From an uncultured Opitutia bacterium (GTDB lineage Bacteria > Verrucomicrobiota > Verrucomicrobiia > Opitutales > Opitutaceae): a DNA stretch of 64,000 nt. The stretch is taken from NCBI GenBank assembly GCA_903877135.1, contig CAIRCN010000016.1, positions 1 through 64,000 on the forward strand, read 5' to 3'. This document shows, one piece after another, positions 51,824 to 60,073 of the stretch (position 1 is the stretch's first letter; each line of letters starts with the position of its first letter). Under the pieces are notes generated by a model, which had not been told where the DNA came from, ran no database searches, and saw only the letters and a program-made list of their open reading frames with translations. A program made the translations under genes and the position numbers.

Positions 51824-52741
51824 TCACGGCGCGTTGCCGGCTGATCGCACGCAGTTGCGGCCGTGTCCCTTGGCGGCATAGAGCGCGGTGTCGGCGGCGG
51901 AAACGAGCTCGGCCAGCTCCATGGAGTCTTTTGGTCCAGTTGCCACGCCGATACTGACTTCGATGCCGATGGCCAAGTTTTTTTCTGGAACCAAGCACGG
52001 CGTTGAACCGAGTTGGGTGTGCAGGCGGACCGCGATGGCGTGAGCGCTATCGTGGTCGGTTTCGACCAAGATCAGAGCAAATTCATCGCCGCCGTAGCGC
52101 GCCAGGCAATCCTCCTTGCGAATCTGCCCGGAAAGCTGGTCAGCCACATGACGTAGCACTTTGTCGCCCACCTGATGGCCGTGGGTGTCGTTGATCTCCT
52201 TGAAGCGGTCCAAATCCACCATCAGCAATGCCAAAGGGCGCTGAAAACGCAGGCTGCGCTGCCACTCCTCCTCGAGACGGCGGTCAAACTCGCGGCGGTT
52301 CACTATGTTGGTCAGTTTATCGCAGTTGGACGCCTCGCGCAACTGGGTCAAGGCGCCGGCTGTTTCCAGCGCGTAACAGACGGCACGCTCAAGTCCACGC
52401 AAGGTAAGTTCCGTTTTCTCCATAAAATCGATCGCGCCGCATTCCATTGCCGCAAGATCGGTCTCTTCCCGGGCGCTGCCGGTGAGCAGAATGACCGGGG
52501 TGGTGCAGTGCTGTGCTTTTGCCTCGCGTAGCAATTCTAGGCCGTCGCGGGTGCCGAGTTGGTAATCTAGCAGGCACAGGGCGTAGGCGCCACTCAACAA
52601 GCAGCGGAGCCCGCCCGCGTAGTCAGAGGCATATTCCAAAACAAAGGGCCCGCGGCGAAATGCCGCCACCAGCTGGCTGACCAAATCAGCCATCACCGGG
52701 TCGTCGTCGATTAGGAGGATTTTTTTCGCAGGGTTAGTCAT
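51824..52741 (-). CDS. Response regulator with GGDEF diguanylate cyclase domain
   Basis: This 305-residue protein starts with a receiver domain (LLIDDDP near residue 10, phospho-Asp D59 in LLDYQLGT, LLTGSA, MEKTE), followed by a short linker and a GGDEF domain. The catalytic motif is intact (GGDEF, 217-221) and the inhibitory RxxD site (RKED, 208-211) sits five residues before it. It should make cyclic di-GMP when phosphorylated, with product feedback. No histidine kinase is adjacent, so it is an orphan. Confidence 0.93.
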   Translation of the reverse strand: MTNPAKKILLIDDDPVMADLVSQLVAAFRRGPFVLEYASDYAGGLRCLLSGAYALCLLDYQLGTRDGLELLREAKAQHCTTPVILLTGSAREETDLAAMECGAIDFMEKTELTLRGLERAVCYALETAGALTQLREASNCDKLTNIVNRREFDRRLEEEWQRSLRFQRPLALLMVDLDRFKEINDTHGHQVGDKVLRHVADQLSGQIRKEDCLARYGGDEFALILVETDHDSAHAIAVRLHTQLGSTPCLVPEKNLAIGIEVSIGVATGPKDSMELAELVSAADTALYAAKGHGRNCVRSAGNAP

Positions 52742-52765
52742 GAAACGGTGATCTGAGAATGCTTT

Positions 52766-53812
52766 TTAGATGTAGTGACCACCGCAGCCAAGGGCCAAGT
52801 TGCGCTTGCGGGAAATAGGCACGTCTGTGACCTCAGTCCGCGGCCGTTTGCGCAACAATTCCGCCAACCGGGTGAACGTTTCCGCGGGAAAACCTAGCGC
52901 GCGTTTGAGCTGGGCGTCGCGCTCGATCGGGTTGGTTATCTGCGCGATCGACCGCCAGTCGCGCCACTTCATCAACCCAAACGCCCAGGCCAGCACACCT
53001 GACACGGGCACCGGCACATCGCTACCGTGGACGATCCGTCCGACGAGTTCCGCGCTGAGCATCCGGCGCAGCGCAGCGGGCCGTAGGCGGAAGGTAGGCC
53101 CTGCGAGTGAGCTGTTGTCGCCGTAGAGTCGCGGGAAGCGCCGGGTCATCTCCACAAACACGTCGAAGTAGTCCCGGTCGAGCAGCATTGTGCCGGTGCC
53201 GCAGTGTGCCGCGATGCACGTTACGCCGATTTCAAGCGCGCGGGTGAGCACGCGGGGGTCGGCAAGCCGCGGTGCAAGCACGGGCAGGGTGTGCTCGCTG
53301 CCGGTGTGCGCGAGCAGGATGAGCCCGCTCTCCGCCATGCGTTCGAGGAAGCGGGTGTAGCGCGGATTATTCCAGTCGATGTTTTGGCAGTTCGGCAGAC
53401 ACTTGAGCATGACGGCACCGCCGGCGAGGCCGCGCTCGAGTTCGACGAGCGCATCACAACGCGCGGGGTGGATCGAGATCGCCGGCAGAAACTCGCGATG
53501 TTCGCGGGCGAGCCGTAGCACAAACTCGTTCGGCACATGAAACGAGCCTACGTCCGCGATTTTCGTGCCGTCGTCACGATAAGGCTCGTCCTGCGCGAGG
53601 ATCACCGCTGCATCGAGCGACGATTTGCGCACAAAGCGCAGTATCTGCTCAACGTAGAGCCGGTCGAGATCACCAGTGAGCGCCGTGGCCGGCAGCCCCA
53701 CGGTGCGCAGCAGAAAGGGTGCGCCGAGGCGTGTGAAGCCGCGCGGTCGATACCAGCAGCCCGTGCCGCCGGTGCCGTTGCCAACGACATGAACATGACA
53801 GTCTATTTTCAT
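52766..53812 (-). CDS. Amidohydrolase-family (amidohydrolase_2) metal-dependent hydrolase
   Basis: The start at 53812 (MKIDCHVHVVG) gives 348 residues; the frame opens 15 codons earlier. It carries the metal-binding HxH at the start (CHVHV), a second His in LLAHTGSEH, a third in CIAAHCGTG and an Asp in VHGSDVPVP. This is the TIM-barrel fold that contains decarboxylases and hydrolases acting on ring or lactone substrates. The substrate is unknown. It lies 24 bp upstream of the GGDEF regulator on the same strand. Confidence 0.85.
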   Translation of the reverse strand: MKIDCHVHVVGNGTGGTGCWYRPRGFTRLGAPFLLRTVGLPATALTGDLDRLYVEQILRFVRKSSLDAAVILAQDEPYRDDGTKIADVGSFHVPNEFVLRLAREHREFLPAISIHPARCDALVELERGLAGGAVMLKCLPNCQNIDWNNPRYTRFLERMAESGLILLAHTGSEHTLPVLAPRLADPRVLTRALEIGVTCIAAHCGTGTMLLDRDYFDVFVEMTRRFPRLYGDNSSLAGPTFRLRPAALRRMLSAELVGRIVHGSDVPVPVSGVLAWAFGLMKWRDWRSIAQITNPIERDAQLKRALGFPAETFTRLAELLRKRPRTEVTDVPISRKRNLALGCGGHYI

Positions 53813-54020
53813 TGATCCAAAGCCGCCGCCAGCAAACGCCGGCAGTGGCTTTCCCATCTCACAACTTGTCTCCGGCAGCGCAAGGGTTTCCCCGGCGCCT
53901 CTCTGCCGAAAAGGTTTCTTTAGGGCAAACTAGGCGCCGCGACGCATATTAGAGAGGGGTTTCAACACCGCGCTTCAATTGGAAGAAAAAGGGACGATCT
54001 AGCGGTAGATATTCAGACCC

Positions 54021-54275
54021 ATGGCCCAGATTGACCCCATCATTGTCAGGGAACTTCCGGTGATCCAAAAAGTCATCCAGGATGAGATGTGGTATGAGGG
54101 CGAGCGGCGGGGTTGCTATGTGCCGCCGGACGACCCGGTGGTGCGCGAGCATGCGTGCGAGGTCATTCTCCGCATTGGCCGGGAACTGCGCGAGACGCGC
54201 AAGGTGCAACTCGCCGCGACTGCCGGCCCGACATTGATGACAGCACACGGACACAGGCATGACGAGGCGGCGTGA
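54021..54275 (+). CDS. Small conserved hypothetical protein
   Basis: This 84-residue soluble protein contains EMWYEGERRGCYVPPDDPVV, a composition that looks like a conserved small protein in many bacteria. Its Arg/Glu-rich C-terminus ends AHGHRHDEAA. It has no signal peptide. No domain is assigned. It stands at the left end of the less GC-rich patch with the decayed cytochrome. Confidence 0.6.
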   Translation: MAQIDPIIVRELPVIQKVIQDEMWYEGERRGCYVPPDDPVVREHACEVILRIGRELRETRKVQLAATAGPTLMTAHGHRHDEAA

Positions 54276-54391
54276 GTGGCGAGCCCAGCCTGCACGGTTG
54301 TCCGCCGCTCAACGCTTCGACTGTGTTCACGTCTGCCACGGATGTGGCTTGGAACAACCCTACCCGGTGGGTCTCTAATACAACGGTTTAA
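54272..54391 (+). CDS. Possible very small ORF (39 residues)
   Basis: A GTG at 54272 overlaps the stop of the preceding gene and opens 39 codons ending in TAA at 54391. The end reads ATDVAWNNPTRWVSNTT, which looks protein-like. It has no ribosome site of its own beyond the coupling overlap and no known relatives that I recognise. It may be a relic of an outer-membrane protein C-terminus. Confidence 0.25.
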   Translation: MSGEPSLHGCPPLNASTVFTSATDVAWNNPTRWVSNTTV

Positions 54392-54467
54392 ACCAGCGGA
54401 AAATTCATTAACATAATACATCTGTGCCACCACTAGCCAAATGCGCGAATTCTGATATCCATGCCGC

Positions 54468-55903
54468 GTGTCCGCCCAAACAAAGCACGGTTTTCCGCTC
54501 AGATTCGACAAGAGAAAGTTAAACAGTTTTTGCGGTTTCCAGCTTTTGAAGTGGTTGGTGGCAATAGCCACGACGATTTTTATCCAGCGCGATTGTTACG
54601 CGCTTCCCAGCTTTGCGCGGCAGCTAAACATGCAGTGCATCGCCTGCCATACCGAGTTTCATCTTCTCACCGACATGGGCCGCCAATTTAAGTTGAGCGG
54701 TTTCACGATGAGCGCTGACGAAACGGACCTCCCGCCCCTCGCATTCATGTTCGAGCCATCGTTCACCAGGACGCAATCTGGACACGACGGCGGCGCCGCG
54801 CCTGGTTTCGGGAACAACAACAATTACGCGATGGATCAGATCAGCATCTTCTACGCTGGCCGGCTCTTTGGTCCCTATGCCTCGAAGTGGTTTGGCGCCG
54901 ACACCTCTGCCTTCTTGAACAAAATTGGGATATTTTCGCAAACGACCTATGATGGCGTCGCTAAAACCTGGTCTTGGGACAACACCGAACTGCGTTATGC
55001 CGACGTCGGCACGATCACAGACCACGCTGCCACGTATGGATTTTACCTGAATAACAATCCCACCCTCCAAGATCCTTGGAACAGCACGCCGGCATGGGGT
55101 TTTCCGTTTTCCGGTTCCAAACTCGCCCCGACGCCGGCCGCGTCAACGTTGATTGATGGCACTTTGGCCGGGCAAGTCGGCGAGCTGGGTGTCTATGCCA
55201 TGATCGACAGCAGTTTCTATGTTGATGTGGGAGGATACCGAACGCTTGGCACCCGCTTTCAGCGAGCCGTGGGGGTGGATCCATCGGGCGAGACGCAAAT
55301 CGCCGGACTGGCTCCCTACTGGCGGATTGCCTATACGAAACCGGTTGGTGACGCGACGTGGGAGTTGGGCGCATTCGGCCTCGCAGCCTAGACCTATCCG
55401 GGACGGGATTCGAGCAGCGGACAGGACAAGATCACAGATTTTGGCATCGATTCCCAGTTCCAGAAATCTTTCGAAAACAGTGATCTCACCGCCCTTTCCA
55501 GCGTGATTCATGAACACGCAAGATGGGATGCGGCCAGCCTCTCGGCAACACGGCCAACGCGTCGGGTTCGCTGACCGAATACAAGGTCACGATCGACTAT
55601 CTCTGGGACAAAACCTACGGCTTCGCGGCGCAATACTTCGCCACGAGCGGGACGAGCGATGCCCTCGCCTACCCGAGCAGCCAGATCGACTCACCCAATA
55701 GCGCCGGCTACATTTTGCAGGCCAACTATCTCCCGCTCAACAAGGGAACCGGTCCCTCCTTCTGGCCGAGGAGCAATGTCAAATTTTCCCTCCAATACGT
55801 GATTTACAACCGGTTCGACGGGTCGACGACGAATATCGACGGTGCCGGCCGCAACGCCAAGGACAACAACACCCTTTATCTAGAGGCGTGGGTCATGTTC
55901 TAA
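54468..55903 (+). pseudogene. Disrupted c-type cytochrome / outer-membrane beta-barrel protein
   Basis: The frame starts at GTG 54468 with a signal-like helix (about residues 28-45) and then CIACH (C57, C60, H61) followed by GRQFKLSGF. The rest resembles a porin-like protein with Tyr/Trp/Asn-rich strands. It stops at TAG 55389-55391 within an otherwise continuous protein, then continues in the same frame to about 55530. There a frameshift moves it into the frame that ends at 55903 (LYLEAWVMF, a terminal aromatic as in barrel proteins). A single CAG to TAG change and one indel explain both breaks. It could be a sequencing error or real decay. Confidence 0.78.
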
Positions 55904-55944
55904 AATGACTTCACTGCTTAACCCGCTTTCTATCCTCAAACACC

Positions 55945-56428
55945 ATGGAAAAAACTCCTCCCCGTATCTGTATCGCTTCTTCCGACTGCCCTCCTATTTG
56001 CTCTGACTGCGTTGGTGACCCAACCGGCGGCGCGAGCGGCTGAGGCGGAAAAGATGGTCGTGATCGTTGGCAATAACAACCTGAAGTTCAACGTCACCAA
56101 GATTGAAGTCACCCCGGGGCAAAAGATCCATGTGCAACTGAGAAACGAGGGCACAATGCCCAAGGACGGCATGGGGCACAATTGGATTCTCCTCGATGGC
56201 GACAACGAGGCCATGCCCTATGCCATGGCGTCCGTTTCAGCGCGTGACGTTGCCTACATGCCGAAAGCTTTGGCTTCGCATGTTCTAGCCTTCATCCCGC
56301 TGCTTGGGCCCAAGGAAGTCGGCGATGTTACCTTCAACGCCCCGACCAAGCCAGGGAAATATCCGTTTATCTGCTCCTGTTCCGGACACTCGATGGCCGG
56401 GATGCGCGGTGAGTTGATCGTGAAGTAA
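55945..56428 (+). pseudogene. Azurin-like cupredoxin with a start-region frameshift
   Basis: The mature domain (from about 56012) is a copper protein with GHNW, CSCSGHSMAGM ending and the order His, Cys, His, Met of type-1 copper ligands. Upstream in the same frame a signal peptide (LLPTALLFALTALVTQPAARA) is visible, but no start codon is in frame. An ATG at 55945 would fit if one A were removed from the six-A run at 55949-55954. A shorter form starting at 56012 has no signal. It follows the disrupted cytochrome by 41 bp and may once have been its electron partner. Confidence 0.7.
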
Positions 56429-56468
56429 GGGACCGTGTAGACGCCCGATAATCTCGGCCAAAAATCGA

Positions 56469-58448
56469 CTAAACTGGGTTTTTCGCCGGCACCGCCGAAT
56501 GCTCCCAGCGACGGTCGAGCCGGTAGAGCGGGGCGTCCTCAAACAGCCGCGTCATCGGCAGGCGGCCTAGGAAGGCGAAATGCAGGCCGTCAATGCCCTC
56601 TTCGCTGCACAGCGCCGCGAACTCTTGGGTGACGTGGACTTGGTTGAGTGGCAGGACCGGCCCGACCTGAGCCCCGCGCAAGACGTGGGCGCCAATGAAG
56701 GTCTGGCGCCGCAGGACGGGATCAACAAACGAGAACACCGGTCCGGCGTGCAGCACTATGCGCACCCCCAGATCTGCGGGAAGCCCGCGCTCCACCCACG
56801 GGGTGCCGGCCATCAAGTCGCGCAGGTCGAGCGCGAACCGTGCGGCGTCGGCGAGCCCGTCGTAATAAAAATAGTGGGTGCCGTTCCAGCATTCGGCAGC
56901 CATGGGGGCAGCGCCGGCGTTCGCCATCAGCTTCGCGACCGCTCCCTTAAACTCATGGATGTAAGCCGACATCTGCGCTTCGGTGATCTTTTTATAGTTC
57001 GCGATTTCGGTGAACACCATGGCCTTGATCTCCTGCGGCACCACCGGGTGTTTTGAAGGTAGCGCCTCGCGGCGCGGCGCGGGCGATGCAACGGGCGGAC
57101 CGGAGCCAATGGAAATCACGCGGGGCGTGATTTTTCGACGTTCCCATTCGGCGACAACGCTGCTCGTGCCGCCGGTGCCATCACCGGGGCGCCCATCCCA
57201 GAGTGCCAGAGCGTGCAACTCCACATCGAGCGCCTGCGCCTGCAGGGTCGCGAGACCCGTGACGATGCGATTGGCATACATGAGGGCCAGCGAAGAGGCC
57301 GCATCGGTGTCAGTCGTGGCGTAGGAAGAGGCATTGGCAATGAGCAGAGTGTTAGCGCTGCCCACGACCCGATGAAAACGGCGTTCCCACTCCGGGCCCG
57401 CGAAGCTTACGCTCTGGCGCTTGAACGCATCCACCGGGCACGGCAGCACAAGATTCACTTTCGCACCCATTTCCAGCAGGCATTCGCAAAAAATAAGGTC
57501 GCCGCCACACGCCGCCGATGAATAGCCGAAACCCACGCGGAGTTGCTCAAGCTCGTCACGGATCCGCCCCCGGATTTCTACTTCTTGTTCTACTGGAAAC
57601 CGCGGCACGGGCCGCCCAGCGGCATCCACCATGTGACCGGAGAAAACCACCACCGATGGAAATTCAAAGCACCGCTCCAGCCACGCGCCCGGGGCATCGG
57701 ACTGGTTGCGCTTAAACGACAACAGCCCGCGCCATCCGGCATTGGATGTGCCACGCGTCTCCGGGTTGAACGCGATGATCTCCCGTGCCTGCCGTCGCAT
57801 CGAGGCCAGGTCGCGCCAGCGTCCGGGAAAATGTTGCACAGCCTCCTTGTAGTATTTCTCCGCCTCGGCGGTCGCACCCTGATGGGTGAGCGCCTCAGCG
57901 AGCGTGGAGAAGAGCCAGCCGTTGGCTTTGTCGCCAGCTTTGGATATTTCCGTCTTGCACTGCTTGGCGACTTTGCGCGCGCACTCGTCGGCTTTTTCCC
58001 GCTCGCCCAGCGCGGCCAACGTGTGGGCGAGGTTGATGCCGGGATAATAGGACTCATCTTTCGCGAAGGCCTCGCTGTAAACCGCGCACGCCTGGTGCAA
58101 CGCTGCCAACCCCTCGGCTGGCGAGGGCGCGTGCCGCCACAGTTCCTTGTGCACACGACCGAGCAGACAGAGCGTCTCCACGTCGCCGACGGAGTCCCGA
58201 CGCAGGCCGTCGAGAACTTCACGGGCTGCGGCGAGAGCGCCGGTTTGCGCGAGGGCAAGGGCGAGCTGCTGCCGGAGCGTCACACTGTCGCCAAAGCGTC
58301 GCAGTCCATCGCGAGCAATGTCGATTGCGGTGAGCAATTGCCCGGAGGAAACCGCCTCGCGGGCTGCGGTTTCGTAGTCAACCAGATCCTGCGAAAGTGG
58401 CGGCGGAGAGCGCAGCACTTCGCTCTCATCGGTGGGCAGGGAACTCAT
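56469..58448 (-). CDS. TPR-domain protein with degenerate class III cyclase-like domain
   Basis: The start at 58448 (MSSLPTDESEVLRSPP) gives 659 residues; the frame opens 9 codons earlier. Residues about 20-230 hold tetratricopeptide-type helices (RLGxL, LGxALxxxG-like). The middle (about 240-430) resembles the TRAFs-binding-like region of such proteins. The C-terminal domain (about 480-659) aligns in order with guanylate cyclases (VFTEIANYKK, FALDLRDLM, LHAGPVFSF, FIGAHVLRGAQV), but the usual metal Asp and base-specificity residues (WGDG) read WNGTH. It may be a sensor or pseudo-enzyme rather than an active cyclase. Confidence 0.75.
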   Translation of the reverse strand: MSSLPTDESEVLRSPPPLSQDLVDYETAAREAVSSGQLLTAIDIARDGLRRFGDSVTLRQQLALALAQTGALAAAREVLDGLRRDSVGDVETLCLLGRVHKELWRHAPSPAEGLAALHQACAVYSEAFAKDESYYPGINLAHTLAALGEREKADECARKVAKQCKTEISKAGDKANGWLFSTLAEALTHQGATAEAEKYYKEAVQHFPGRWRDLASMRRQAREIIAFNPETRGTSNAGWRGLLSFKRNQSDAPGAWLERCFEFPSVVVFSGHMVDAAGRPVPRFPVEQEVEIRGRIRDELEQLRVGFGYSSAACGGDLIFCECLLEMGAKVNLVLPCPVDAFKRQSVSFAGPEWERRFHRVVGSANTLLIANASSYATTDTDAASSLALMYANRIVTGLATLQAQALDVELHALALWDGRPGDGTGGTSSVVAEWERRKITPRVISIGSGPPVASPAPRREALPSKHPVVPQEIKAMVFTEIANYKKITEAQMSAYIHEFKGAVAKLMANAGAAPMAAECWNGTHYFYYDGLADAARFALDLRDLMAGTPWVERGLPADLGVRIVLHAGPVFSFVDPVLRRQTFIGAHVLRGAQVGPVLPLNQVHVTQEFAALCSEEGIDGLHFAFLGRLPMTRLFEDAPLYRLDRRWEHSAVPAKNPV

Positions 58449-58560
58449 GGGCGCAAGGTTGGGTGCTGGCGGCACTACGGCAATTCCGGGGTGGGGCGAG
58501 GGCGGTCGGTGCGCGTCAACGCGCCGGCACCAGACTCACACGGATGCTGCGGGCTGGGGT

Positions 58561-58830
58561 TCAACCCTTGGTGTCGAAGAAAATGCCGCGCATGCCATCC
58601 TTGGTCGGAGCGGCAGCCCACACAAACTGGGTCTCACTGAGTTCGCCGATGGCGAACGGCTGGCCATCGGTGTGTCCATCGCCGATGCGGTCGCGCCAGA
58701 AAAGCACGGCGCGTTTGGCTCCAGCCTTGGTCAGTGCGGCGGCGAGTTCCTTGGCGTCGGCGACTTCGACGAACTTGGTGACGCTGCGGCCAAGGGTTGG
58801 GTTGGAGACGAGTCCGATGCGAGTTTTCAT
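58561..58830 (-). CDS. Small hypothetical protein
   Basis: This 89-residue soluble protein shows VEVADAKELAAALTKAGAKRAVLFWRDR, a small alpha/beta pattern, and ends FFDTKG. No signal peptide or known domain. It lies 113 bp upstream of the TPR/cyclase-like gene, on the same strand. Confidence 0.55.
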   Translation of the reverse strand: MKTRIGLVSNPTLGRSVTKFVEVADAKELAAALTKAGAKRAVLFWRDRIGDGHTDGQPFAIGELSETQFVWAAAPTKDGMRGIFFDTKG

Positions 58831-59162
58831 GGGGCGTTGAACAGTGGTAAGCGTGTTGCTGGCGGCACGGCGGAAAAGAGCATCAATCGACCTGAAAAGA
58901 CAAGTGGTTAGGCGACTTTGACGATTTCAGGTGACCGCATGATGCGCCCAGCTGCCGCTTGCACTCCAGCGGCACCCGGGCGCCCGAGGACCGAGTCGTT
59001 TATTACGCTTCACCAGGGTGTCTGCCCCACTATTTGCGGATTTTTCCACAGTTTGGCTCTGACGTGCCGATAAAAACCGTGGGCAGTTCAGGATATTCCA
59101 TCAACACGTGGAGTGTATCCTTTGCTGTGAACCACCATAAAGCATGGTGTCTCCCGGGCGGC
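58831..59162. other. Intergenic stretch with no supported gene
   Basis: About 330 bp separate the divergent genes at 58830 and 59163. No clear promoter pair, hairpin with T-run, or ORF with protein-like composition is visible. It should hold the two divergent promoters. Confidence 0.4.
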
Positions 59163-59681
59163 ATGCGCCAAGCGCTGCATTGCCTCGCCTTCCTGCTCCT
59201 CCCCGGGCTGTCGCCTGAAGCCACGCAGGCCCGCACCCGGCCGCGCCCGGGTGTCCCAATCATGAACGATTGGCGCGCACAGGAAGCCGCCCCCTATTTA
59301 CCCGTCCTTGGGTCGCTAGGGTTGCGTTTCCGGGAGCCGGAGTTTGTCCCGGAACCGGCCGTGCGCACGGTGGCGGTCGGCCCTCCAGTCCCTGGACTCA
59401 GCGCGAAAGAGGCCGTGGTATCCGTGGCTAATGCCGTCGCACTCCAAGCCACGATCGCCGGCCCGGCACCGAAGGCACCACTCGCAACTCCCGGTCAGAC
59501 GACCACCCCGAAAGGCGAGCCTGCCCCCGCGGTTCCTGCGCCACCATCCGCCGTCCTGCCGGACGACAGCCAACCGCAGGTTCGCGCCGAGGATTTTTTG
59601 CCGTATTTCCAACTGCCCGGCGCGCCCCGGCCGGCCCCACTGCCGCCAAGTTCCGCCACCTACACGCAAACGCCAAAATAG
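59163..59681 (+). CDS. Secreted Pro/Ala-rich hypothetical protein
   Basis: The start at 59163 (MRQALHCLAFLLLPG) gives 172 residues and a signal peptide of about 23 residues ending near TQA. The frame opens 68 codons earlier without protein-like composition. Mature protein is proline- and alanine-rich (PAPAVPAPPSAVLP) and ends in a PPSSATYTQTPK tail. No domain. It is probably periplasmic or cell-wall linked. Confidence 0.5.
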   Translation: MRQALHCLAFLLLPGLSPEATQARTRPRPGVPIMNDWRAQEAAPYLPVLGSLGLRFREPEFVPEPAVRTVAVGPPVPGLSAKEAVVSVANAVALQATIAGPAPKAPLATPGQTTTPKGEPAPAVPAPPSAVLPDDSQPQVRAEDFLPYFQLPGAPRPAPLPPSSATYTQTPK

Positions 59682-59730
59682 ACGCTGACTTTCCTTAAAC
59701 TCCGCCCTGACCGCTTCGCATCCAAATTCC

Positions 59731-59970
59731 ATGCTCGCATCCACAACGTCCTCTACTGACCTCCACCTGCGGACCGTCTTCATCTGCGCTCCGAAAAAAA
59801 ACGAATGGCCAAGGGCAGGCCGGCTCCGCGCCGCCGTCTGTCGGGGCCAAATGCTCGCGGCAGACCCGGATTATCCCTCGGCGACGGTGATGAGGCAATT
59901 GATGGGCCAAATTATTGCCGCCATGATGCTCGCCGGCCCCGATGGCGATCCGCGCCATCGGAGAAACTGA
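59731..59970 (+). CDS. Possible small hypothetical protein
   Basis: A 79-codon frame opens 49 bp after the preceding stop. It contains a run of A bases (59795-59803 region) and a hydrophobic helix QLMGQIIAAMMLAG at residues about 56-69. Its end overlaps the alternative upstream start of the glycosidase. No relatives recognised; it may not be a gene. Confidence 0.3.
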   Translation: MLASTTSSTDLHLRTVFICAPKKNEWPRAGRLRAAVCRGQMLAADPDYPSATVMRQLMGQIIAAMMLAGPDGDPRHRRN

Positions 59971-60073
59971 ATTTTTCCGCGATCGACCCGGCTCGCGCGC
60001 GGGAGGGGAGCTGAGCGTGCGGGTTAAGCGGTTTACACGCGCGTCCGCTTCGCCTTCTGTCGCGGACCCCGCG

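Noticed and set aside
54461-54691. ATG frame starting at 54461 before the cytochrome pseudogene
   Set aside because: Out of phase with the CxxCH-containing frame; its product is Arg/His/Ser-rich without a signal peptide.
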